DNA from: JBDTCS01 sp039923455
GTDB taxonomy: Bacteria; Bacteroidota; Ignavibacteria; Palsa-1295
Assembly (NCBI GenBank): GCA_039923455.1
Contig: JBDTCS010000112.1
Span: 1 to 11,914 of the forward strand
Reading direction: 5' to 3'
DNA length: 11,914 nucleotides
The translations under genes were made by a program, and so were the position numbers. Shown piece by piece: positions 6,366 to 11,914 of this stretch; within the stretch, counting starts at the first letter, position 1, and every line of letters begins with the position of its first letter. Below the pieces are notes generated by a model. The model was given only the letters and a program-made list of their open reading frames with translations. It did not search any database and was not told the origin of the DNA.

Positions 6366-7439
6366 ATGGATAGCCTCGACACAGTTTCAGACTCACCCCT
6401 CCGTGGAGCGGGCTCGGCATCCATACGTGTCGTCCATTACGACGAAGCGTCGCACAGGCTCGAATGGGATAGCTTTGTGCAACGCTCGATGAATGGAACG
6501 GCCTTCCATCTTCAACAATTCCTTTCGTATCACGCAGCGGGCAAGTTCGATTTTCAACATTTACTTTTCTATGCTGGCGATCGTCTGACAGCGGTGCTCC
6601 CTGGAGGGTTTCGCAAAGGAACCCGTATATACGAATCGCCGCTCGGTGCAAGCTATGGATCGTTTGTCGTTGAGGATATCACCGCCGAAGTAGCGCTCAA
6701 TATTGTGAAAGCGTTCGAGCAATTTGTTTTCGAGAACGGCATCGATGAAGTGTTTCTGACTGCGGTGCCGGTAGTCTATCAACCTGTGCTGACTCAGAAC
6801 TTGGATTTCGCACTGCTGTATTTGGGGTATACCTATCAGCGACACTATATCTCGCATGTTGCAGCGCTTAGAAAAGAGGGTGTGCCTGAGGAGCGTTTTC
6901 ATGCTGTCGCGAGGCGCTACATTCGACGAGCCCTGAGAAATTATCCGGAGATCGAGATTGAAGAAGTGCGTGTAGATGATTTTCCGGCTCGAGCTGCGGA
7001 ATTCTATCCGATCATGCTCTCGAACAAAGAGAAGCACAACACGACACCGACGCACAGCCTCGAAGATCTTGTAAAGCTACATGAGCTCATGCCAAACTTG
7101 ATGAAGCTTTGGCTCTTGCGAAATAACGGCGAGCTCATCGCGGGCTTTTTGATCTTTCTTCCGAACGAACGGGTCGCGCTTAGTTTTTATCCGATGATGC
7201 GATATGAATTTAGCGATCTCCGTCCGATTTATCTCCTAACCGATGTCGTGACACGTTGGGCAAAAGAGCACGGTTACAAGTTCTTTGATTTTGGAGTGTC
7301 GCAAGATACGAACGACGAAAATCCGATGACACCCGCTATTTCTCTCATTCAATTCAAAGAGAAGTTCGATTCGCGCGGTGTCTTGCGTTCGACGTTGTGG
7401 AAGAAATATTTCGCGTCACAAAAGGCGGAACTCCATTGA
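6366..7439 (+). CDS. FemAB/GNAT-fold acyl- or aminoacyltransferase-like protein
   Basis: The 357-aa protein has the layout of FemAB-like (Acetyltransf_6-type) proteins: two tandem GNAT-related halves. The first half (about 20-160) has WDSFVQRS, HLQQFLSYH and LLFYAGDRLTAVLPG. The second (about 165-345) has a basic helix (RYIRRALR), WLLRNNGELIAGFLIF, a bent ALSFYPMM strand, and the family-like ending FFDFGVSQDTNDENP then LIQFKEKFDSRG. Members transfer amino acids or acyl groups to peptidoglycan or exopolysaccharide precursors in the cytoplasm. The substrate here is unknown. The GTG at 6222 would add 48 residues of unconvincing sequence (low similarity to a folded start, Gly/Pro rich), so I prefer ATG 6366. 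The stop overlaps the glycosyltransferase TTG start (TTGA), which suggests translational coupling and a shared pathway. Confidence 0.8.
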   Translation: MDSLDTVSDSPLRGAGSASIRVVHYDEASHRLEWDSFVQRSMNGTAFHLQQFLSYHAAGKFDFQHLLFYAGDRLTAVLPGGFRKGTRIYESPLGASYGSFVVEDITAEVALNIVKAFEQFVFENGIDEVFLTAVPVVYQPVLTQNLDFALLYLGYTYQRHYISHVAALRKEGVPEERFHAVARRYIRRALRNYPEIEIEEVRVDDFPARAAEFYPIMLSNKEKHNTTPTHSLEDLVKLHELMPNLMKLWLLRNNGELIAGFLIFLPNERVALSFYPMMRYEFSDLRPIYLLTDVVTRWAKEHGYKFFDFGVSQDTNDENPMTPAISLIQFKEKFDSRGVLRSTLWKKYFASQKAELH

Positions 7440-8593
7440 ACCCACCCATTCGTATTCTACTTTGTTTCCTCGGCGACCCGCAATATGATCGGCGAGTGCA
7501 AAGTTTTATTCGTACGTTTATTGCAAACGGCTGGAGTGTCGAATTGCTCTATGGAATTCCAGGAGATGCTCTAAGTTTGAAGAGCGAAGTTGGTGGTGCA
7601 TCCGCGCAGAAAATCGGGTTGAAGCGTTCGAATGGTCCAATGATGTTTCTCGAATACCACCAAAAACTTCGTCAGGTACTTACGGGTCATCCGATGGTGG
7701 ACGCGGTGATGGCGTGCGATCTCTACAGCATGGGTGCCGCAAGCGCGATGAAGCGTGCAGGATGTGCAAAGAGAGTTTTTTATGATGCACGTGAAGTGTA
7801 CACTGAACTTCCCTCGGTTGCAAATCGGCCACTAGTCAAGGCAATTTGGTGGTGGTTTGAACACCGGAGTATACGTAACGTCGATATGCTCTTCGTAACG
7901 GCTCGGCATGATGCGAATGCGATATTCCGTGCGCATGCGCTACTTCCGGCGAGCGCACTCGTTAGGAATCTCCCTGAGCTTGTCGATAATTTGGAGGTTG
8001 ATTCTTCGCTTCGAACGAAACTCGGTATTGCACCCGAGAAAAAGGTTTTACTCTATGTTGGCGGTTTGCAACCGAAACGGGGTATTGATCTGATGATCCG
8101 TGCAATGCCGGGTCTCAATGTGAATGTTGTGTTTCTGATCGTTGGAGAGGGAAGCGAGCGTAAGGCTCTCGAAGCCTTAACACTTTCTTTGCGTTTACAA
8201 GACAGAGTCAAGTTTGCCGGAGGCATTCGTGCGGAAGACGTGATTAGGATAGCGGCTTCGTGCGATGTTGGAGTCACGCTTATCGAGCCAAGCGGACTTA
8301 GCTATCAATTCGCGCTACCATCGAAATTGTTCGAGTATATGATGGCGGGACTGCCCGTGCTGACAAGCAAACTGATTCATGTCGAAGAGTTATTCCCGAA
8401 CGAAGCGTGGCTTGTGACTGCTGATCCGCTGACGACGGATTCGATTCAAGCGGCAACGCGTCTTGCGATTGAAAAGAGCAACGATCCACGATTGCGAGCG
8501 GCCGCTCGTGAGCGAGCGCTTAGTGAATTTCATTTTTCCGCAGAGATCGCACCGACACTAGCGAGAATGGAGGAGATGATTCTCGCTTCATGA
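7436..8593 (+). CDS. Family 4 (GT-B) glycosyltransferase
   Basis: A 385-aa GT-B protein. The N-terminal half has ILLCFLGDPQYDRRV (nucleotide-fold start), the acceptor-side DAREVYTELPSV (117-128, the family's D-x-x-E-x-Y turn), and VTARHDA. The C-terminal donor half has LLYVGGLQPKRGIDLMI (205-221), IVGEGSERKALE, VKFAGGIRAEDV, and the donor-site segment QFALPSKLFEYMMAGLPVL (291-309) with Lys297 and Glu300. It should move a sugar from a nucleotide donor onto a lipid or glycan acceptor at the cytoplasmic face. Donor and acceptor cannot be told. I chose TTG 7436, which overlaps the upstream TGA and has aaggcgga about 8-10 nt before it. A GTG at 7397 would overlap the FemAB frame by 43 nt. The stop overlaps the transporter ATG (ATGA). 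Confidence 0.9.
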   Translation: MNPPIRILLCFLGDPQYDRRVQSFIRTFIANGWSVELLYGIPGDALSLKSEVGGASAQKIGLKRSNGPMMFLEYHQKLRQVLTGHPMVDAVMACDLYSMGAASAMKRAGCAKRVFYDAREVYTELPSVANRPLVKAIWWWFEHRSIRNVDMLFVTARHDANAIFRAHALLPASALVRNLPELVDNLEVDSSLRTKLGIAPEKKVLLYVGGLQPKRGIDLMIRAMPGLNVNVVFLIVGEGSERKALEALTLSLRLQDRVKFAGGIRAEDVIRIAASCDVGVTLIEPSGLSYQFALPSKLFEYMMAGLPVLTSKLIHVEELFPNEAWLVTADPLTTDSIQAATRLAIEKSNDPRLRAAARERALSEFHFSAEIAPTLARMEEMILAS

Positions 8594-9459
8594 TCTATTT
8601 TATTCTCTTCTTTCAGCAATTCCTTGCGAGCACGACGCATATCGTCGCGCAAGATGTCACGGTTGCCGTCGATCCGGGAATCGTGCTTTTATTTCGAGCG
8701 CTGACTGCGAGCACACTCTTGTTTTTGATTCTTGTCGTGAAGGGAAAAGGGCTCTCACTCTTCCGCGGCATTGAGAAATCCGATCGAATGAAATTGCTCG
8801 TCCTCGGAATTTTAAATGTTCCGATTAATCAATTTCTATATCTGGAGGGAATGCGATATACCACTCCCGCAAACGGCGCGCTGCTCTATGGCATGACACC
8901 TGCTTTCGTTTTCCTGCTTGCGCTTACCGTGCATCGTGAGCGACTCTCAATGTGGAAGACGTTCGGGATTGTGATCGCGTTTTGTGGAGTCGCACTCATT
9001 ATGGCGGAGCATGGTGCCTCGCTGGAACTTGATCATACGAGAGGAAATGTGCTTGTGTTAATAGCAGTAATCGCGTGGTCGCTCTTCACATTTCTCGGCC
9101 AACCACTGGTTCGTAAATATGGAGCGCTTCGAGTCACGGGGCTCAACATGATCATCGGCACGCTGATCTATTTGCCATTTGCCCTCACGCTTTTTGATAC
9201 CCAGTCGATCCCGGCAATAAATACGCTTCATTGGGAGGAGATATTATACCTCGGAATTATCGCCTCGGTTATAAACTATCTCTTGTGGTTCTATGCTCTT
9301 GGAAAGTTAGAGACAACGAAGGTGGCAATCTTTCAGAACCTCCAGCCCGTCATGACCGTCATCATGGCACTGATCCTTGGTAAGGCCTTCCTAACGACTC
9401 AGCTGCTTGCTGGTGGCTCTCTGGCGATGTTTGGAGTGCTTCTGGTGCAGTTTGGGTGA
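8590..9459 (+). CDS. EamA/DMT-superfamily membrane transporter
   Basis: A 289-aa, very hydrophobic protein with about ten predicted membrane helices in two EamA repeats (about 1-139 and 151-288). The first repeat has GMTPAFVFLLALTVHRERLS (101-120) with the usual Glu118, followed by the G-x-x-x-x-x-GV helix. The second has the matching QNLQPVMTVIMALILG, but Lys265 replaces the glutamate normal in the LGE turn. DMT/EamA proteins export metabolites, nucleotide sugars, or in related small forms undecaprenyl-linked sugars. The ATG overlaps the glycosyltransferase stop (ATGA), so it is probably translated with it. Moving the product or precursor of the two upstream enzymes is inference. Confidence 0.9.
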   Translation: MIYFILFFQQFLASTTHIVAQDVTVAVDPGIVLLFRALTASTLLFLILVVKGKGLSLFRGIEKSDRMKLLVLGILNVPINQFLYLEGMRYTTPANGALLYGMTPAFVFLLALTVHRERLSMWKTFGIVIAFCGVALIMAEHGASLELDHTRGNVLVLIAVIAWSLFTFLGQPLVRKYGALRVTGLNMIIGTLIYLPFALTLFDTQSIPAINTLHWEEILYLGIIASVINYLLWFYALGKLETTKVAIFQNLQPVMTVIMALILGKAFLTTQLLAGGSLAMFGVLLVQFG

Positions 9460-9470
9460 GGTAGAGCTGG

Positions 9471-9500
9471 GCTTGGCCTCGTGCAAGCACCGGTTTTTTT
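9471..9500 (+). terminator. Weak candidate terminator after the transporter gene
   Basis: gcttg (9471-9475) and caagc (9484-9488) can form a 5-bp stem, followed by accgg and seven Ts (9494-9500), 11 nt after the EamA stop. The position suits an operon end. The stem is short and separated from the T-run by 5 nt, so confidence is low. Confidence 0.35.
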
Positions 9501-9673
9501 GATTTTAGCTGGGAGAAAGGCATGAGTTTGCTCCACTTTGAAAAAAAAATATGCTGACCGTGAACTTTCCTTTCGACTTGGCACGTTAAAAGCCTAAGAT
9601 TTCAACCCAGATGAAGGGTTTTTACACTAAACGAAGAATTTCCCCCCGTAAAATTGCTACTGTTTGATTAAAA

Positions 9674-9699
9674 AATAGGGTAAAAATTTGTACCCTATT
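9674..9699. other. Perfect 9-bp inverted repeat, possible minus-strand terminator or operator
   Basis: aatagggta (9674-9682) and taccctatt (9691-9699) flank the 8-nt loop aaaatttg. On the minus strand the stem runs into TTTTTTAATC, as in an intrinsic terminator, but no convincing minus-strand gene lies to its right. On the plus strand there is no T-run. It could instead be a protein-binding palindrome. Confidence 0.45.
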
Positions 9700-9747
9700 G
9701 AACAGTGTAACCAATCGCACCCCTTAGGAGTCTTTATTGCGTACGAG

Positions 9748-9766
9748 TTGACACACCAAGTGTCAA
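9748..9766. promoter_or_regulatory. 7-bp palindrome overlapping a -35-like ttgaca
   Basis: ttgacac (9748-9754) and gtgtcaa (9760-9766) are perfect inverted arms around accaa. This is the size of a repressor operator, and it overlaps a consensus-like ttgaca. It lies about 275 nt before the 200-aa protein start. No good -10 box is seen at the right spacing. Confidence 0.3.
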
Positions 9767-10041
9767 TCGAAGCAAATGTTTTTACAGTAGCACATATTCT
9801 AAAATTCACATTGATACTATTCTCTTGACTCGCAGTAATGCGGGATAAAGAGATTCTGCCTCGAATAAACAGTCGAGCCATACATCCGAATGGATTTAAC
9901 GCGCAGCTATTGCAGCTATGTGCGAAGAAGACCGGAAGATGTCGGCGAAAGCGCTAAGAACAGGCAGCGCTCTTGATACCTTGGATTTGGTATACGGGAG
10001 CGAGAGAGAAATAGGTAATCAATGTCATTCTGGGATATACT

Positions 10042-10644
10042 ATGTCAAGAACATCTGAAGCTGCCACATCTGCCGGACACACCTCATCGGCAATCTCTTC
10101 GTCCATTTATAGCGGGTCTGCAATTATCTGTTCATCGGCTGTTCTGCCGTTTCAGGAGCGCTCACGCCGTGCCCGTGAAAAATCTGCAACGCCTCGTGTA
10201 TCCACCCCGATACAAGCAATCGCCGTGGAGACCGACGCCATAGAGCGCGTAGCTACTGAGCGCGTAGCTACTAAGCGCGTAGAGGCTCAGCGCATAGCTG
10301 TTGAGCAATCGGATCTTCCCGATTTCAAAGGGTATCACCCTGAACCTCATGACGAAAGCGAGGATGGTGTCAGGTCTATCGACGAGATAGTCAAATCCAA
10401 TCCGCTCGCCGAAATTCTATCCGATGAATTGTACGGTATGCTTCGTTCGAATGATCTGCTCAACGAAAAAGCGTTACGCGATTTTTCGATCCGCAGCATC
10501 TACAAAAAACTCAAAGCAAAAGGAATGGCAACTGTTGACGTGATCAGCCTACTAAAAAAGAATTATCCGTATTTGCAAGTCGATACGCTGCGCAAGATTG
10601 TCTATCGTGTGAATCCGACTTGTGTACGCAAGCCGATGCTGTGA
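10042..10644 (+). CDS. Unrecognised 200-aa protein with repeat-bearing linker and helical C-terminal domain
   Basis: I do not recognise the family. Residues 1-50 are rich in Ser and Ala and look disordered, turning basic at 40-48 (RSRRAREK). Residues 68-87 are four 5-residue repeats (ERVAT, ERVAT, KRVEA, QRIAV) encoded by a 15-bp tandem repeat. An acidic linker (93-112) leads to a compact domain at about 113-190 with predicted helices: IDEIVKSNPLAEILSDEL, LLNEKALRDFSIRSIYKKLK, MATVDVISLLKKN, then YPYLQVDTLRKIVYRV. The alternation of basic helices with a GMA turn and a final TLRKIVYR helix suggests a helix-turn-helix or similar nucleic-acid-binding unit, which is inference only. There is no signal peptide. 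It stands alone, converging on the T9SS protein. The ATG at 10042 has only a weak purine run (ggga) before it. Confidence 0.65.
   Translation: MSRTSEAATSAGHTSSAISSSIYSGSAIICSSAVLPFQERSRRAREKSATPRVSTPIQAIAVETDAIERVATERVATKRVEAQRIAVEQSDLPDFKGYHPEPHDESEDGVRSIDEIVKSNPLAEILSDELYGMLRSNDLLNEKALRDFSIRSIYKKLKAKGMATVDVISLLKKNYPYLQVDTLRKIVYRVNPTCVRKPML
10243..10302 (+). repeat. 15-bp in-frame tandem repeat, four copies
   Basis: The unit is gagcgcgtagctact. Copies 1 and 2 (10243-10257, 10258-10272) are identical. Copies 3 and 4 (10273-10287, 10288-10302) have diverged. Being a multiple of three, it adds ERVAT-like pentads to the linker of the 200-aa protein without changing frame. Confidence 0.92.
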
Positions 10645-10652
10645 GGTTGATG

Positions 10653-10700
10653 GTTCGAGAGGTTGCGAGTTCGAGAGGTTGAGAGTTCGAGTTGGTGAGA
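10653..10700. repeat. 16-bp tandem repeat, three copies
   Basis: gttcgagaggttgcga (10653-10668), gttcgagaggttgaga (10669-10684) and the more diverged gttcgagttggtgaga (10685-10700) run head to tail, starting 8 nt after the stop of the 200-aa protein. The period is not a multiple of three and no gene covers it. It shares the word gagttcg (on one strand) with the 14-bp repeat at 2613-2668. Confidence 0.9.
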
Positions 10701-10701
10701 T

Positions 10702-10748
10702 AAAGTTTGTCCCCATCGCTCAAATGGGGACTGCTGAAAAAAAACTTT
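10702..10748. terminator. Nested inverted repeat between convergent genes, possible terminator
   Basis: gtccccat (10709-10716) and atggggac (10724-10731) form a perfect 8-bp stem with the loop cgctcaa. Outside it aaagttt (10702-10708) can pair with aaacttt (10742-10748) across a 10-nt bulge that is mostly A. Its place between the convergent stops at 10644 and 10772 suits transcript ends from both sides. A canonical T-run directly after the stem is missing on both strands. Confidence 0.5.
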
Positions 10749-10771
10749 GCTACTCGAGGTTCATACGGTTC

Positions 10772-11914
10772 TTACTTGATGACAATTCGTTGAACGATGA
10801 GCCCGGAAACCGATTGTAGCTCTGCCCAATAAACACCCGCTGCAATTCCACCGGGGAATTGCCACTGTGCTAAGAAACTGCCTCCTGACTTCCATGTGTC
10901 GATCGGTGTTTGAATTGTCTCTCCGAGAACGTTCTTGATCTGAAGTAGCACGTGTCCCGATTGTGGTAGCGAGATCGGAATCGTGAAAACACTCTGAACG
11001 CTTCCTGGATTCGGATAGGGAGTGCCAAGTGCGAATCCGGATTGTCCTGCGCGGACAGCAACTGCTGCGAGGCTATCCGAGTTGTTAGGTCCATCCAGTA
11101 GTTCGATATCATCGATACCCGCTTCGACAATTGCTCCGGTATTATCCGTCGCGATGAACCGAAGCATAACCTTATCGCTCGGAACGACGTAATCGCTCAA
11201 TCGGAAAATAAAGGGCGTCCAACCACTCACCGAAGTTATGGTGTTTTGTAGCGGCCTCCAAGTCTTACCGCCATTACCCGAAACAAACGTTTGCCATACA
11301 CTCGCACCTGGATTTGATCCGGCATCGTTGCGGTAATAGTACCAGTAGCGCACCAAAGGATTCGTTGTGTTCGAAGCGGCAAGGCTGGGTGAAGTAAGGG
11401 TGGTCGAACCATTGTCTACATCATCGAGGCTTATCGAACGACTCTTTGTAGCAGCGTTCGCATTGCCCGTCACGTAACACATCGTCCCTGTTGGTGTATG
11501 ATCCGTATCTTGCTGAACAAAATCTGAAGGATTGCTATAAGTGCCGTACGGTACAGCGCGAGTCCACAAGCCCGTCGTTGCTTTATCGGTCGTAAGTGAG
11601 GTCTGCCAACCATTATCTTTCTCTGCATCGTCAAACCACCGTTGATGAAATCCAACGATGAAGGAGAGCGTGTTTGCTGGGGCAGAAAGCGGTGCAGTCG
11701 CGGTCAACGTGTTATCAAGCGAGGTGCTCGCTGTGGCATAGTACTTCACGATCGAACCGGAAGCAAGCTTTGGAATTGCTCCCGTAAATGAATCGCCCCC
11801 ACCGTCTTGTAATGAAATACTCGAATACGTTCTGCCCGAATTATTAGAATAAAATATCTTCACGCTTTGGCGATCGAGCGAACCGACTTGCCCGGTATAT
11901 TTTGCGTGGACGGT
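10772..11914 (-). CDS. C-terminal part of a secreted multidomain protein with type IX sorting domain (5' end outside window)
   Basis: The frame is open to the right edge, 17 codons beyond the GTG at 11863, so this is a 3' fragment of about 380 codons. In order it holds a beta-rich domain (VKIFYSNNSG to GSIVKYYATAS) of the kind that precedes adhesin or peptidase C-termini. Next is a jelly-roll-like domain with WFDDAEKDNGW, DHTPTGTMCYVTG, SLDDVDNGSTTLTSP, YWYYYRND, VSGNGGKTW and IVEAGIDDIEL. I recall this pattern from C-terminal parts of secreted zinc carboxypeptidases and similar enzymes. The last 85 or so residues are a T9SS type A sorting domain: YPNPGSVQSVFTIPISLP, VLLQIKNVLGE, GIAAGVYWAELQS, and a short basic end (RIVIK). 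It should cross the outer membrane by the Por system. Any catalytic domain would lie off the window. It ends facing the 200-aa protein gene. Confidence 0.88.
   Translation of the reverse strand, partial: TVHAKYTGQVGSLDRQSVKIFYSNNSGRTYSSISLQDGGGDSFTGAIPKLASGSIVKYYATASTSLDNTLTATAPLSAPANTLSFIVGFHQRWFDDAEKDNGWQTSLTTDKATTGLWTRAVPYGTYSNPSDFVQQDTDHTPTGTMCYVTGNANAATKSRSISLDDVDNGSTTLTSPSLAASNTTNPLVRYWYYYRNDAGSNPGASVWQTFVSGNGGKTWRPLQNTITSVSGWTPFIFRLSDYVVPSDKVMLRFIATDNTGAIVEAGIDDIELLDGPNNSDSLAAVAVRAGQSGFALGTPYPNPGSVQSVFTIPISLPQSGHVLLQIKNVLGETIQTPIDTWKSGGSFLAQWQFPGGIAAGVYWAELQSVSGLIVQRIVIK

Larger units (their letters stand above)
9460..10041. other. 582-nt AT-rich spacer without a convincing gene
   Basis: No reading frame here has recognisable protein character. 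A 74-codon minus-strand frame (9657-9881) and a 46-codon plus-strand frame (9918-10058) exist but lack family features or good ribosome sites. The stretch holds inverted repeats: aaccc/gggtt at 9604-9620 followed by Ts, a 9-bp repeat at 9674-9699 and a 7-bp repeat at 9748-9766. The last contains a ttgaca that could be a -35 box, but no matching -10 at 17 nt. No tRNA or known RNA fold is seen. It probably holds the control region of the 200-aa protein gene and possibly an unrecognised small RNA. Confidence 0.6.

Noticed and set aside
9657..9881. 74-codon minus-strand frame in the long spacer
   Set aside because: No family features and no ribosome site, and its end overlaps a terminator-like stem.
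9918..10058. 46-codon plus-strand frame starting MCEEDRKMSAKAL
   Set aside because: It overlaps the 200-aa protein start and has no recognisable features; too weak to call.
2613..10700. Reading the tandem arrays as CRISPR
   Set aside because: The units of 14-16 bp are directly adjacent with no spacers, and there are no cas genes.

Overview
The window is about 11.9 kb of bacterial chromosome with moderate GC content. It most likely comes from the Bacteroidota/Chlorobiota (Ignavibacteria, Kapabacteria) superphylum. Two things suggest this. The secreted protein at the right edge ends in a type IX secretion (Por) sorting domain of the YPNP...GVYWAEL type. The Rieske/cytochrome b pair has no cytochrome c1 or f gene beside it, an arrangement known from green sulfur bacteria. 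Placement below superphylum level is a guess.

Layout. (1) 1-2566, plus strand: the 3' part of a thioredoxin-fold plus TPR protein, then a complete NAD(P)-dependent aldehyde dehydrogenase. (2) 2567-2855: a spacer with a 14-bp tandem repeat, an imperfect hairpin and a small palindrome. (3) 2856-4823: a tightly packed respiratory operon of a Tat-type Rieske protein, a fused cytochrome b (b6 plus subunit IV) and an unrecognised small membrane protein. (4) 4947-5440: a decaying HicBA toxin-antitoxin locus. hicB carries two in-frame nonsense codons where glutamate is expected, and hicA has lost a usable start. (5) 5495-5525: a strong, largely bidirectional terminator shared with the convergent lipoprotein gene at 5549-6124. 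(6) 6366-9459: a three-gene operon with overlapping stop and start codons: FemAB/GNAT-like protein, GT4 glycosyltransferase and EamA/DMT transporter. (7) 9460-10041: a 582-nt AT-rich stretch without a convincing gene but with several perfect inverted repeats. (8) 10042-10644: an unrecognised 200-aa protein with a repeat-bearing linker and a helical C-terminal domain, followed by a 16-bp tandem repeat and a hairpin. (9) 10772 to the right edge, minus strand: the C-terminal part of a T9SS-secreted multidomain protein.

Functional picture. The Rieske/cytochrome b genes should encode the core of a quinol-oxidising complex, probably using menaquinol, with an acceptor encoded elsewhere. The three overlapping genes look like one translationally coupled unit for an envelope glycoconjugate: acyl or aminoacyl transfer, sugar transfer and membrane export. 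That role is inferred. The clearest unusual items are the inactivated HicBA locus, the possible new third subunit after cytochrome b, the transfer/GT/transporter cassette, and the repeat families placed just after stop codons.
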